Part shown: positions 10,933 through 19,786 of the stretch, piece by piece | Numbering within the stretch: position 1 is the first letter of the stretch | How the letters are laid out: each line of letters begins with the position of its first letter | Origin: Anaerosoma tenue | Lineage (GTDB): Bacteria; Actinomycetota; Coriobacteriia; Anaerosomatales; Anaerosomataceae | Reading direction: 5' to 3' | Length of the DNA: 64,000 nt | NCBI RefSeq assembly: GCF_023161965.1 | Contig: NZ_JALNTY010000001.1 | Location: 496,001-560,000 of the forward strand | Translations under genes and position numbers: made by a program | The notes under the pieces: model-generated | Databases searched by the model: none | Told to the model about the DNA's origin: nothing | Seen by the model: only the letters and a program-made list of their open reading frames with translations

Positions 10933-11609
10933 GCGTGATAGCGCTGATACCGGCCCATGACGAGGCCGACCGGATCGCGGACACGGTGCAAGCTGCACGC
11001 TCGGTGGGCACGATCGACCGGGTGATCGTGATCGATGACGCCTCCACGGATGGGACCGGCGACGTCGCAAGAGAAGCGGGGGCCCAGGTGCTCGCGCTGG
11101 ACGTCAACCACGGCAAGGGAGGAGCGCTCCAGGCAGGCCTCGATGCGGTGGCCGACTCAGCGGACGTGATCGTGCTCCTCGACGGCGATCTTGGCACGAC
11201 CGCGGACCAGGCCGGCCTGTTGCTCGAGCCGGTGCTCGCCGGTGCCGCCGACATGACCATCGCGACCCTTCCCCGGCCTGCGGGATCCGGCGGCTTCGGA
11301 CTGGTGAAGGGATTGGCGCGTACCGGGATCAAAGCGCTCTCAGGCTACGAACCCACGGCGCCGCTCTCGGGACAGCGCGCCCTCTCACGGGCGGCCTGGC
11401 AGGCAGCCACGCCCTTCGCCCAAGGCTACGGCGTTGAGGTAGGCCTTACGGTGAGAGCCGCGCGGGCAGGACTACGACTCATGGAGGTTCCCACCACCAT
11501 GGGCCATGCGGCGACCGGCCGCGACGTTGCGGGGTTCGTGCATCGCGGACGTCAGTTCGTGCAGGTAGCTGCCGCGCTGGCCCGCCTGGCGTCCGGCCGG
11601 GACCTCTAG
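10929..11609 (+). CDS. family 2 glycosyltransferase
   Basis: Inverting GT-A glycosyltransferase of 226 residues, in the group that includes polyprenyl-phosphate sugar transferases. The nucleotide-binding start is VIALIPAHDEADRIADTV. The metal-binding DxD motif is DGDLG near residue 82, and a substrate loop follows (PLSGQRALSR). The GTG start overlaps the murJ stop by 4 bases, so the two genes are translationally coupled. No membrane segment is apparent; it probably acts at the inner face on a lipid-linked acceptor. Donor and acceptor are unknown. Confidence 0.85.
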   Translation: MSVIALIPAHDEADRIADTVQAARSVGTIDRVIVIDDASTDGTGDVAREAGAQVLALDVNHGKGGALQAGLDAVADSADVIVLLDGDLGTTADQAGLLLEPVLAGAADMTIATLPRPAGSGGFGLVKGLARTGIKALSGYEPTAPLSGQRALSRAAWQAATPFAQGYGVEVGLTVRAARAGLRLMEVPTTMGHAATGRDVAGFVHRGRQFVQVAAALARLASGRDL

Positions 11610-11631
11610 GCGCACGGCACCGGCACAGGTC

Positions 11632-12492
11632 CTACGGGGTCATCGCCGGATAGTACCCGTCTGCACCATCGCCCGTGCCGTAGTATCCGCTCGCCCTTCC
11701 TGCCAGCAGGTATACGAGCGAGAGACGACCCTGCGGGGTCTCAAGATGATCGACGGCCGACACCCCTTCCCCGTCGCACACGCTGGCGACACCACCCGGA
11801 GTCTCCGAGAGTTCGGCCGCGGCAGCATGCTCACCGTCGGCGATGATCCGCTGTGCAAGGGACAAGGAGAACGGGTCGCAGCCCTCTGATCCGGTGCCTG
11901 CGATCACGACGGCGTCGACCGTGAACGTGCCGGTGAGGCTCTCCGTCGCCATCCGACCGGTCGAGACGAGCAGCTCGGTGAGCGGACGTTCGCCGCCTGC
12001 GCGCCACTCGGCATACAGCAGCTCCGCGACCTGCTCACGAAGCGCCTCGCCGGGCTCGGCCATCTCGATCCCCTCGCCGAAGAGGAGTCCCGCAAGACCC
12101 TCCGGCTCCGTCTGGTCAAGACCGAGCGCCGGCGTGTTGAGCGTGACCACATAGGCCGCTCCTCCCGCCGACTGCACGGTCTCGCGGACCGCCTCCACGC
12201 TGTGCGCCTGACCGGCGGTAGCGAGCACCGCAACGTCGGCGTCGCTCAGGAGGCCGTCAACGAGCGGACCTACGACGTCCTCGGCGAATGCACGATCCCT
12301 CTCCAGACCCAGCGAGAGCGTCTCGTTCTCGGCGGAGATCTCATCGAACCGGGCCTGGAGCTCCCGCACCACTTCGACGCCTTGATCGTCGAGCATGCCG
12401 CGTTCCGCGACCACGGTGCCGAGCAGAAGGCCGAGGGCCAGCGCGAAGAACACGGCCACCAGCGACGCGATGTGATATCGCAGGTTGTACAT
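11632..12492 (-). CDS. steB: SteB/MctB family protein
   Basis: Envelope protein of the MctB family (DUF3186), annotated as a copper transporter in mycobacteria and as SteB in corynebacteria. There it works with SteA in daughter-cell separation through control of the RipA hydrolase. The protein is 286 residues. A single N-terminal membrane helix (ASLVAVFFALALGLLLG, about 9-27) is followed by a short coiled coil (VVRELQARFDEISAENETL), the element by which SteB-type proteins contact partners. The rest is an extracytoplasmic alpha/beta domain. It lies 13 bases after steA. It converges with the GT2 gene, and no hairpin terminator is visible in the 22-base gap. Confidence 0.85.
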   Translation of the reverse strand: MYNLRYHIASLVAVFFALALGLLLGTVVAERGMLDDQGVEVVRELQARFDEISAENETLSLGLERDRAFAEDVVGPLVDGLLSDADVAVLATAGQAHSVEAVRETVQSAGGAAYVVTLNTPALGLDQTEPEGLAGLLFGEGIEMAEPGEALREQVAELLYAEWRAGGERPLTELLVSTGRMATESLTGTFTVDAVVIAGTGSEGCDPFSLSLAQRIIADGEHAAAAELSETPGGVASVCDGEGVSAVDHLETPQGRLSLVYLLAGRASGYYGTGDGADGYYPAMTP

Positions 12493-12505
12493 CGTGACGA
12501 GCCTC

Positions 12506-13627
12506 CTAGAGTCCGATCAGTGTCCGGAGCTGCAGCAACATCAGGTTGAGGAACGCGCGCGTACCGGGCGAGATGATGACGGCGACAGAGAGGACCGCCA
12601 GGCCCGCGAACGAGAGCACCAGCAACTGCATCGGGCTTACCGATGCACGATACAACCTGCTCACGCCTTTCGCGTCAACCAGGCGCGGTCCCACCCTGAG
12701 CCGAACAAGGAACGTCGATGCCATACCCTTGCGGCCCTTGTCGAGCTGCTCCAGCAGGTTCCAGTGGGTACCGACAGCGACTATGAGTTCGGCGCCCGAC
12801 TCGCTCGCCAGCATCAGCGCGAGATCCTCGCTCATCCCCGCGCTGCGCCACTCGGTACCCGTGAGCCCCGCAGATTGCAGCCGTTCACGCCCGGGACATC
12901 GCCCATCGACGTATGCGTGGACGACCAGGTCTCGTGCCTTTGTGAGAGCCTCATCGCTCACCGAATCCATGTCGCCGATGATGATGTCCGGCTTGAGCCC
13001 GATCTCGAGCAGCGCGTCGGCGCCACCATCCACCCCGATGAGGACCGGCTTCATCTCACGGATGTAGGGCACGAGCGTGCGCAGGTCGTTCTTGTAGTCG
13101 TATCCGCGAACCACGACGAGTGCGTGCCGGCCCTCGATATGCGTGCGCAGATGCGGCACGGCGACCGGACCGGTCAGCAGGTCGCGCTCCTTGTCGATGA
13201 ACTCGATCGTGTTCCGTGCGAACGCGTCGAGTTGCTCATCCAGACGCGCGGTGGCCTCGGTCATGGCCGCCTCGACGCCCTCGATGGTAAGCCTCGTACC
13301 GGAAGCCACCGCTTCACCATCGCGATAGACCGTGCCGCGTGATACCTCTATCCGATCGCCTTCGGTCACCCCTTCGAAGACCTCCGGACCCACCGCGTCA
13401 AGGATCTCCACGCCTCCGCGCAGAAGCAGCAACGGGCCCAGGTTCGGGTAGCTGCCGGAGATCGACGGCGAGGCGTTGATCACCAACTCAACGCCGGACT
13501 CGAGGAGCGACTCCGCGCTGAGGCGATCCATGTCGACGTGATCGATGATGGCGATGTCGCCATGCTCGAGCCGTTTGACGAGGTCCTTCGTGCGATGGTC
13601 CAGTCGTGCGGTCCCATATACGTACAT
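12506..13627 (-). CDS. steA: SteA, thiamine-pyrophosphokinase-like cytokinetic ring protein
   Basis: Cell-division-associated protein that partners SteB. The protein is 373 residues. The centre resembles thiamine pyrophosphokinase: VLIGVDGGADALLEIGLKP followed by IIIGDMDSVSD, the nucleotide-binding Asp cluster. The opening YGTARLDHRTKDLVKRL is typical of the family. The C-terminus has one membrane helix (about 335-357, LLVLSFAGLAVLSVAVII), which anchors the cytoplasmic domain to the membrane. It sits 6 bases after recN and 13 before steB, an arrangement shared with mycobacteria and corynebacteria. A true thiamine role is unlikely in this context. Confidence 0.88.
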   Translation of the reverse strand: MYVYGTARLDHRTKDLVKRLEHGDIAIIDHVDMDRLSAESLLESGVELVINASPSISGSYPNLGPLLLLRGGVEILDAVGPEVFEGVTEGDRIEVSRGTVYRDGEAVASGTRLTIEGVEAAMTEATARLDEQLDAFARNTIEFIDKERDLLTGPVAVPHLRTHIEGRHALVVVRGYDYKNDLRTLVPYIREMKPVLIGVDGGADALLEIGLKPDIIIGDMDSVSDEALTKARDLVVHAYVDGRCPGRERLQSAGLTGTEWRSAGMSEDLALMLASESGAELIVAVGTHWNLLEQLDKGRKGMASTFLVRLRVGPRLVDAKGVSRLYRASVSPMQLLVLSFAGLAVLSVAVIISPGTRAFLNLMLLQLRTLIGL

Positions 13628-13633
13628 CTCTGG

Positions 13634-15271
13634 CTACCCTCTCACCATGTCAGCGACCTGCGCGGAGAGCAGCTCGCGCGCGTGTGCGATACCCGCCTCA
13701 GAGGTGCCGCCCGAGAGCATTCGGGCCACCTCGGCAACGCGCTCATCGCCGGTGACGCTCCGGACGGTGGTCACCGTACGGCCATCGTGCTCCTGCTTCT
13801 CCACGACCATCTGGACGTCGGCACACGCGGCTACCTGGGCAAGATGCGTCACCACGAGCACTTGGTGGCTCCGGGCGAGTCTCGCCAGCCGCTCCCCGAC
13901 CGCGTGTGCAGTGGCGCCGCCTATCCCGGCGTCCACCTCGTCGAACACCAGGACCGGCACCGCGTCGGCCTCCCCCAGCACGCCCTTGAGGGCGAGCATC
14001 ACCCGCGAGACCTCTCCGCCCGACGCGATCTTGGCAAGCGGCCGGAGCTGTTCTCCGGCAGCGGACGTGAACAGGAACTCCACCCGCTCGGGGCCGTCCG
14101 ACGTCCATGACTCGAACGGCAACGCCGTCCGCTCGACGCCGAACTGCGCATGCGCGAGCGCCAGATCGGAAGCGGCTTCGCCCAGCCGTGCCACGAACGG
14201 CGCGGTGGCGGCATCACGGACGGCGCGAAGGGACTCCGCGGCCTCACACAGGACGGCCGCCGCTTCCTCAGCATGCCGCTCGGCATCCGCCAACCCCGCC
14301 TCACCCGCCTCGAGGACGTCGAGTTCCTCCGAGGCGCTCTCCCGCATGGCGATCACGGCCGCCACGGTCCCACCGTACTTGCGGGTGAGCCCCTCTATGC
14401 GGTGCAGCCTCGCTTCAGCGGCATCCAGAGCTTCCGCATCGTGGTCGATGCTCTCCGCATACTCAAGGACCTGTGCCGCGAGCTCCTGCAGCTCGATGTC
14501 CAGTCGGGAGACCGTCTCCGCGAAGCCGTCGAGCGCGGGATCCAGGCCTCGGACACCGCCAAGCGCCGCGAGCGCGGCCGAGAGGCCGTCCGAGGCGCCC
14601 CGCTCCTCTTTCAGCGCCTGCCATGCCGCGTATGACGCCTCCGCCAGCCGCTCACCATACCTGAGCCGAGGCAGCAGCGCCGTCAACTCCTCGTCTTCAC
14701 CCGTCTGCGGCTCAACGGCATCGATGTCCCCGATGACGAAGCGGAGGTAATCGGCCCGCTGCTCCCGGTCGGCGAGCGCCCCACGAAGCTCATCCAGACG
14801 CGCGACCGCCTCCCTGGCCGTCCGCCGGGCTTCCCGATATCGCGCGAGCGCCTCCGCGGCCTCCTCGCCGATGTAGCGATCGAGATAGCCGGCGTGACGG
14901 GCCGGCGACAGCAACGCCTGGTGCTCGTGCTGGCCGTGGAGATCCACCATCGGGCCGAGTGTGTCCGCGAGCATCGCCACCGTTGCCATCTCGCCGTCTA
15001 TGGAGCAGCGCGACCGCCCCTCGGCGCTGATGCGGCGACGAGCGACGATGTCACGACCGTCGATCACGAACCGCCCCTCCACCACCGCCTCGGCAGCTCC
15101 TTGCCGCACCATCGCCGAATCGGCGCGTTCGCCCAGAAGCAGCTTCAGCGCGGACACGAGCACGGTCTTGCCTGCGCCGGTCTCCCCCGATAGCACCGTG
15201 AGGCCGGGGCCGAGCTCCAGCCACACGTCCTCTATCAGTGCGAGATCCCGCACATGCAGCTCTGCCAGCAC
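13634..15271 (-). CDS. recN: DNA repair protein RecN
   Basis: SMC-like ATPase acting early in double-strand break repair. The protein is 545 residues. Walker A GETGAGKT is near residue 33, a long coiled coil occupies about 150-350, and the C-terminal ATPase half carries the signature region IASGGEVSRVMLALK and Walker B VLVFDEVDAGIGG. The GTG at 15271 is preferred over a TTG at 15283 because GGAG lies 7 bases upstream and the protein then begins LAELHVRDLALI like its homologues. It begins one base after the nadK stop. Confidence 0.96.
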   Translation of the reverse strand: MLAELHVRDLALIEDVWLELGPGLTVLSGETGAGKTVLVSALKLLLGERADSAMVRQGAAEAVVEGRFVIDGRDIVARRRISAEGRSRCSIDGEMATVAMLADTLGPMVDLHGQHEHQALLSPARHAGYLDRYIGEEAAEALARYREARRTAREAVARLDELRGALADREQRADYLRFVIGDIDAVEPQTGEDEELTALLPRLRYGERLAEASYAAWQALKEERGASDGLSAALAALGGVRGLDPALDGFAETVSRLDIELQELAAQVLEYAESIDHDAEALDAAEARLHRIEGLTRKYGGTVAAVIAMRESASEELDVLEAGEAGLADAERHAEEAAAVLCEAAESLRAVRDAATAPFVARLGEAASDLALAHAQFGVERTALPFESWTSDGPERVEFLFTSAAGEQLRPLAKIASGGEVSRVMLALKGVLGEADAVPVLVFDEVDAGIGGATAHAVGERLARLARSHQVLVVTHLAQVAACADVQMVVEKQEHDGRTVTTVRSVTGDERVAEVARMLSGGTSEAGIAHARELLSAQVADMVRG

Positions 15272-15272
15272 G

Positions 15273-16121
15273 TCAGACTCCAAAGAAGGTCGTACCGAGG
15301 GACGAGTAGAACCCGCGCCCGTTGGCGCGGACGAGGCGCACGTCCTGATCGCTCACGCGTATCCGCACGCTGTCGAGCGTCGTACGGCATGGGACCTGGT
15401 CGCCGTCCACGGAGACACATGCATCAGCCCGCGCGAGCGTGGGGCACCGGAGCGTGAGAACGTCGCCAGGCGCGGAGACCACCGGCCGCGCCGCAACGGT
15501 ATGGGGCGCGACGGGAACGGTCACGATGCCGCGTACCCCCGGCGCCACAGCGGGTCCACCGGCCGAGAGCGCGTACGCGGTGGAACCAGTGGGGGTTGCG
15601 GCGATGACCCCGTCGCACAGATATCGTCCGATGACGGAGCCGTTCACATCGACCTCGAGCTCGATCGACCGCGATGTCGCCCCTCGGCCGACGAACACCT
15701 CGTTCAGCGCCCGATACGATCCCGCCTCACGCCCACCCGCCATGACGGTGGCCTCGATCGTCTGCCTCCGCTCGATCGAGACGTCGCCCGCGAGCGCCGA
15801 TGAGACGGCCTCGAGCACGTCCTCGCCACGCGCGCCGGAGAGGAATCCAAGGCGGCCCAGATTCACGCCGAGGATCGGCACGTCGAGCTGCCCAAGGATG
15901 TGGACCGCCTTCAGGATGGTGCCGTCTCCTCCGAGGGCGACTGCGAGCTCAGGTGTCCCGATGTCAGCGCGTGCCACGGGGATGGCATCCACACCGCTGA
16001 GGTCGACGTCCTCGGCGATCATCACCGGCTCGTAACCTCCGGACCGCAGGTACTCCACCACTCCGCGGGACGCATCGATGGAGCGAGGGTTCATCGGGTT
16101 TGGAACGAGCAGTACACGCAC
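15273..16121 (-). CDS. nadK: NAD kinase
   Basis: Phosphorylates NAD to NADP in the cytoplasm. The protein is 282 residues. GGDGT (64-68) is the diacylglycerol-kinase-like catalytic motif. ALNEVFVGRG holds the conserved Asn-Glu, and CDGVIAATPTGSTAY forms the NAD-binding site. The GTG at 16121 is chosen because GGGAGG lies five bases upstream, and it begins one base after the tlyA stop. The start at 16142 would overlap tlyA and lacks a ribosome-binding site. It forms a coupled tlyA-nadK-recN run. Confidence 0.96.
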   Translation of the reverse strand: MRVLLVPNPMNPRSIDASRGVVEYLRSGGYEPVMIAEDVDLSGVDAIPVARADIGTPELAVALGGDGTILKAVHILGQLDVPILGVNLGRLGFLSGARGEDVLEAVSSALAGDVSIERRQTIEATVMAGGREAGSYRALNEVFVGRGATSRSIELEVDVNGSVIGRYLCDGVIAATPTGSTAYALSAGGPAVAPGVRGIVTVPVAPHTVAARPVVSAPGDVLTLRCPTLARADACVSVDGDQVPCRTTLDSVRIRVSDQDVRLVRANGRGFYSSLGTTFFGV

Positions 16122-16122
16122 G

Positions 16123-16917
16123 CTAGCCTCCCAATGCGGCATGCGCCGCCTCTACGATCGCATCGACATCCACCTTGACCGGCTCGCCTTCCGGTCTGAG
16201 ACACACCCAGAACTCGATATTACCTTCCGGGCCCGTGATGGGCGACCAGCCAAGGCCGCACACTGCCCACCCGTCCTGCTCCGCAGTGGCCAGCACCGAG
16301 CCGAGAACATCACGATGGACCGCTGGATCGCGCACCACACCTTTCTTACCGATACGTCCTTTACCGGCTTCGAACTGAGGCTTAACCAGAGCGAGACAGA
16401 CGGCGTCATCGGCCAGGATCGTACGCACCGCCGGCAGGACCTTGCACAAGCCGATGAACGACACGTCTATGACCGCCATGTCGTACGGTCCTCCGAGCCG
16501 CTCCGGATCGGCAGTGCGGATGTTCGTGCGTTCCAGCACGTGGACACGAGGATCGTTGCGGAGCGACCAGGCGAGTTGCCCGTAGCCGACGTCAACGGCC
16601 GTCACGGAGCGTGCGCCCCGCTGCAGCAGACAATCGGTGAAGCCGCCTGTGGAGGCTCCCACGTCGACGGCGCACACGCCTGAAGGGTCGACGCCGAAGG
16701 AGTCAAGCGCCCCCGCCAGCTTGTGGCCGCCGCGCGATACGTACTGGGGCCGCTCGACCACGAGGATCTCAGCGTCAGGCTCCACGGGCGCACCAGCCTT
16801 TGACACCGTCACGCCGTCGACGCTCACATCACCGGCGAGGATGACACCCCGGGCCTGCTCTCGCGATCGCGCAAGACCCCTGCTAACGAGCTCGACGTCG
16901 AGCCTGCGCGCCGTCAT
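16123..16917 (-). CDS. tlyA: TlyA family 2'-O-ribose rRNA methyltransferase
   Basis: TlyA proteins methylate ribose in 16S and 23S rRNA and confer capreomycin sensitivity in mycobacteria. The protein is 264 residues. An N-terminal S4 RNA-binding domain (about 1-65, LVSRGLARSREQARG) is followed by a SAM-dependent FtsJ-like domain with AVDVGASTGGFTDCLLQRGA and AVDVGYGQL. The conserved VIDVSFIGL catalytic region follows. The start lies 35 bases inside the dxs reading frame, an unusually long overlap for this neighbourhood. Confidence 0.93.
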   Translation of the reverse strand: MTARRLDVELVSRGLARSREQARGVILAGDVSVDGVTVSKAGAPVEPDAEILVVERPQYVSRGGHKLAGALDSFGVDPSGVCAVDVGASTGGFTDCLLQRGARSVTAVDVGYGQLAWSLRNDPRVHVLERTNIRTADPERLGGPYDMAVIDVSFIGLCKVLPAVRTILADDAVCLALVKPQFEAGKGRIGKKGVVRDPAVHRDVLGSVLATAEQDGWAVCGLGWSPITGPEGNIEFWVCLRPEGEPVKVDVDAIVEAAHAALGG

Positions 16918-18817
16918 CTAAGATCGCACCTTCCGCTTCGCGCAGAGCCGCCAGCCTCCGCAGGATCGCATCGGTCACCGACTCAGGCGTGAGTCCGACC
17001 TCTTCGAGCAGGATGCTCGTCTTCCCGTGCGTCACGAAGCAATCGGGGATCGCGATCTTCATGACGGGGACTGTGATCGCCTCTTCAGCGAGGGTCTCCA
17101 TCACGGCGCCGCCGAAGCCGCCTTCACCGGTGTTCTCCTCCAGGGTCACGATGAGCGGCCTGTCGGCAGCTCTCCTAACCGCATCGCGGTCGAGAGGCTT
17201 CACCCAGCGCATGTCCACCACTTCAGCCGTGACGCCGTGCGCAGCGAGCGACTCGGCCGCACGCTCGGCGGTCTCGACCATCCGCCCGATGGCCAGTAGG
17301 GCGACGTCCTCCCCCTGACGCACCGTCTCGGAGACACCGGGGGTGAGCATCCGCCGCTCAGCGGGCAGCGCCACTCCGCGACCAGCGCCTCTCGGATACC
17401 TGATCGCCACCGGGCCGTCCATGGCGAGTGCCGTATGCAACATGTCCGCCAGCTCGGCCTCGTTGGACGGCGCCATCACGGCGAGACCGGGAACGGCCCG
17501 CAGGAACGTGAGGTCGAAGACGCCGTGGTGCGTAGGGCCGTCCTCGCCCACCAGGCCCGCTCGGTCGAGGCAGAAGACCACGTGGAGACCCTGGAGAGCG
17601 GCGTCCATGATCACCTGGTCGTAAGCGCGCTGGATGAAGGTCGAGTAGATCGCTACCACGGGTATCTGGCCGCCGTGTGCGAGCCCAGCGGCCAGACCCA
17701 CCGCGTGCTGCTCGGCTATGCCTACGTCGAAGAACCGGTCCGGAAAGCGCTCCGCAAACGCCGTGAGGCCCGTTCCCGCCGGCATGGCCGCCGTGATGGC
17801 GACGATGCGCTGATCGCGCTCGGCCTCGGTCACGATCGCATCGCCGAAGACTTGCGTGTAGCTGAGCGGTTTGGGGCCGCCGCCGTTCGCACGGCCCGTC
17901 TCCACGGAGAACGGGCTCACGCCATGGAACTCGTCGGGGCGGTCCTCAGCGTGCGTGTATCCCATGCCCTTGCGCGTGACCGCATGCACAAGCACGGGAC
18001 CGTCGGCGCTCTTGGCCCAGGTTATCGCGTTCTGCACCTGGGCGATGTCATGACCGTCGATGGGGCCGACGTACTGGATGCCGAGCTCCTCGAAGAGCAT
18101 CCCCGGCACGATAAGCTGCTTCACCGACTCCTTGGCGGCCTCGCCGGCAGCCACCATCGCCGCACCGACCCTTGTGCGAGCGAGCGCCGACTCGACATCA
18201 TCTCTGAGGCGACGGTATCGGCGGTCGAGCCTCACGCGCGCCAGGTAGCTCGACAGGGCCCCCACGTTGGGCGCGATCGACATCTCGTTGTCGTTCAGGA
18301 GCACGATGAGCCGCGAGCCCAGGTGGCCCGCATGGTCCAGCGCCTCGAACGCCATGCCCCCGGTCAGCGATCCGTCGCCGATCACCGCTACGATGGTCTC
18401 GTCCGTGCCGTTCAGATCGCGCGCAGCGGCGAGACCCAGCGCCACCGAGATCGACGTGCTCGCGTGCCCCGTGTCGTGCACGTCGTAGGGACTCTCGGTG
18501 CGCTTCGGGAACCCGCAGACGCCGCCGTACGTGCGCAGCGTTCCGAATCCCTCCCTGCGCCCAGTGATGAGCTTGTGGACGTACGCCTGGTGGCCTACAT
18601 CCCAGATCACGCTGTCAGCGGGGCAGTCGAGCGCCCGGTGAAGGCCCAGCGTGAGCTCCACGACACCAAGGTTCGGCGCGAGATGACCGCCCGTCTCAGA
18701 GACGGTAGCGATGAGAGTCGCCCGGATCTCGGCAGCCAGCTGCGTGAGCTCCTCGCTGCTGAGCGCCTTCAGAGCGGCCGGTTCGTTTATGGAATCAAGA
18801 ATGGGCGTCTGTGACAC
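16883..18817 (-). CDS. dxs: 1-deoxy-D-xylulose-5-phosphate synthase
   Basis: Thiamine-diphosphate enzyme joining pyruvate and glyceraldehyde-3-phosphate; first step of the MEP isoprenoid pathway, which supplies the polyprenyl carriers used by murJ-type envelope enzymes. The protein is 644 residues. Thiamine-binding GDGSLTGGMAFEAL is near residue 150. A transketolase pyrimidine domain contains VGIAEQHAVGLAAGLA, and a C-terminal transketolase domain completes it. The start is GTG at 18817, with GGGAG about 14 bases upstream, a weak ribosome-binding site. The 3' end overlaps tlyA by 35 bases. A TACGAT -10-like box precedes the gene. Confidence 0.97.
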   Translation of the reverse strand: MSQTPILDSINEPAALKALSSEELTQLAAEIRATLIATVSETGGHLAPNLGVVELTLGLHRALDCPADSVIWDVGHQAYVHKLITGRREGFGTLRTYGGVCGFPKRTESPYDVHDTGHASTSISVALGLAAARDLNGTDETIVAVIGDGSLTGGMAFEALDHAGHLGSRLIVLLNDNEMSIAPNVGALSSYLARVRLDRRYRRLRDDVESALARTRVGAAMVAAGEAAKESVKQLIVPGMLFEELGIQYVGPIDGHDIAQVQNAITWAKSADGPVLVHAVTRKGMGYTHAEDRPDEFHGVSPFSVETGRANGGGPKPLSYTQVFGDAIVTEAERDQRIVAITAAMPAGTGLTAFAERFPDRFFDVGIAEQHAVGLAAGLAHGGQIPVVAIYSTFIQRAYDQVIMDAALQGLHVVFCLDRAGLVGEDGPTHHGVFDLTFLRAVPGLAVMAPSNEAELADMLHTALAMDGPVAIRYPRGAGRGVALPAERRMLTPGVSETVRQGEDVALLAIGRMVETAERAAESLAAHGVTAEVVDMRWVKPLDRDAVRRAADRPLIVTLEENTGEGGFGGAVMETLAEEAITVPVMKIAIPDCFVTHGKTSILLEEVGLTPESVTDAILRRLAALREAEGAILDDGAQARRRAR

Positions 18818-18868
18818 TGATCAGGCACACTCCCGTGCGTGGGGGTCGCGGCGGCACCCTGGATTCCC

Positions 18869-18874
18869 ATCGTA
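18869..18874 (-). promoter_or_regulatory. candidate -10 box for dxs-tlyA-nadK-recN-steA-steB
   Basis: TACGAT on the minus strand in the 110-base gap between xseB and dxs, about 50 bases before the dxs start. The same hexamer precedes the candidate RNA at 59045-59219 and the 63098 gene. No TTGACA-type -35 box is visible. Confidence 0.4.
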
Positions 18875-18927
18875 CCACCCGCGCGCTGCACGAATGCCAG
18901 CGCCGCAACCCTGCCGTAACTGGCCGG

Positions 18928-19299
18928 TCACTCTGCCGATGAGTCGGCCTGCTGCGCGTCACCCGTGGCATCGGCACCCTCATCGGGGTCCGCGCCGTTG
19001 AGCGGCTGACCCGGCACATCGTCTTCAGCGGCCGTGCCTTCGATGTCGGGAACGACCACCTCACCGGCCCCGGACGCATCATCCGGTCCACCGGTGCCGT
19101 CGACCTCTCCGCTCCCGGGCGCAGGAGCGGCACTCATGTCCGTGTGGTCGACGAGCTCGGTGCAGATATTCGCGAGGCGGACGCCCTCCTCGAGCAGATC
19201 GAGGCTCTTCTCGAGCGACGTGTCCTTCTTGCGCGCCTCTGCGGCGATCTCCTCCAGCCTGACCCGCGCGGTCTCGAACGTGTACCTCTCATCCGCCAT
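18928..19299 (-). CDS. xseB: exodeoxyribonuclease VII small subunit with acidic C-terminal extension
   Basis: XseB subunits bind in several copies to XseA to form the nuclease that degrades single-stranded DNA. The first 55 residues match the family (YTFETARVRLEEIAAEA, SLEKSLDLLEEGVRLANIC). XseB is normally 70-80 residues, but here a further 65 residues follow, rich in Asp, Glu, Gly and Ala and probably disordered. No xseA lies beside it, although xseA-xseB are usually paired. It begins 6 bases after nusB. The large subunit must be encoded elsewhere if the enzyme is functional. Confidence 0.8.
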   Translation of the reverse strand: MADERYTFETARVRLEEIAAEARKKDTSLEKSLDLLEEGVRLANICTELVDHTDMSAAPAPGSGEVDGTGGPDDASGAGEVVVPDIEGTAAEDDVPGQPLNGADPDEGADATGDAQQADSSAE

Positions 19300-19305
19300 C
19301 GCCGG

Positions 19306-19761
19306 TCAGACCCCTTCCTCATGTTCCACGTCATCGGTCACGTCGTCCGGTACCGGCTCGCCACGCAGCTCCGCGATCTTGCCGAGCACCCCGTTGACGA
19401 ACTTGGGCGAATCGTCACCGCCGTACGCCTTGGCCAGCTCGACGGCCTCGTTGATAGCCACCGAGGCCGGAACGTCCTCCTCGAACATGATCTCGTACAC
19501 GGCCAGACGCAAGATGTTCCGGTCCACGAACGGCATACGCATCAACGACCAATGCTGTGAGGTGGCTTCGATGCGCGCATCCACCTCGCCCTGGCGCGCC
19601 TCTGTGCCGAGCACGAGCTGGCGGCAGTAGTCGGAGGGCTCCCCGTCCTCGTCGTTGAACGATCGGGTGTCGAGTATCGACCGGACGTCCTGCCCGGTGA
19701 TATCGCGCTGGTAGAGTATCTGGAGCGCCTGACGGCGCGCGCGGGTTCGCTCGAGCATCAT
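19306..19761 (-). CDS. nusB: transcription antitermination factor NusB
   Basis: All-helical RNA-binding protein that, with NusE, binds boxA RNA to drive antitermination on rRNA operons. The protein is 151 residues. Family features are the N-terminal RARRQALQILYQRD, the conserved RNILRLAVYEIMF and INEAVELAKAYGGDDSPKFVNGVLGKI. The C-terminal 20 residues form an acidic tail. The start could equally be the second Met (19758). The asp23-nusB-xseB order is the common Gram-positive arrangement without folD and xseA. Confidence 0.96.
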   Translation of the reverse strand: MMLERTRARRQALQILYQRDITGQDVRSILDTRSFNDEDGEPSDYCRQLVLGTEARQGEVDARIEATSQHWSLMRMPFVDRNILRLAVYEIMFEEDVPASVAINEAVELAKAYGGDDSPKFVNGVLGKIAELRGEPVPDDVTDDVEHEEGV

Positions 19762-19786
19762 CTACCCGTACCCGGTCTACCGTACG

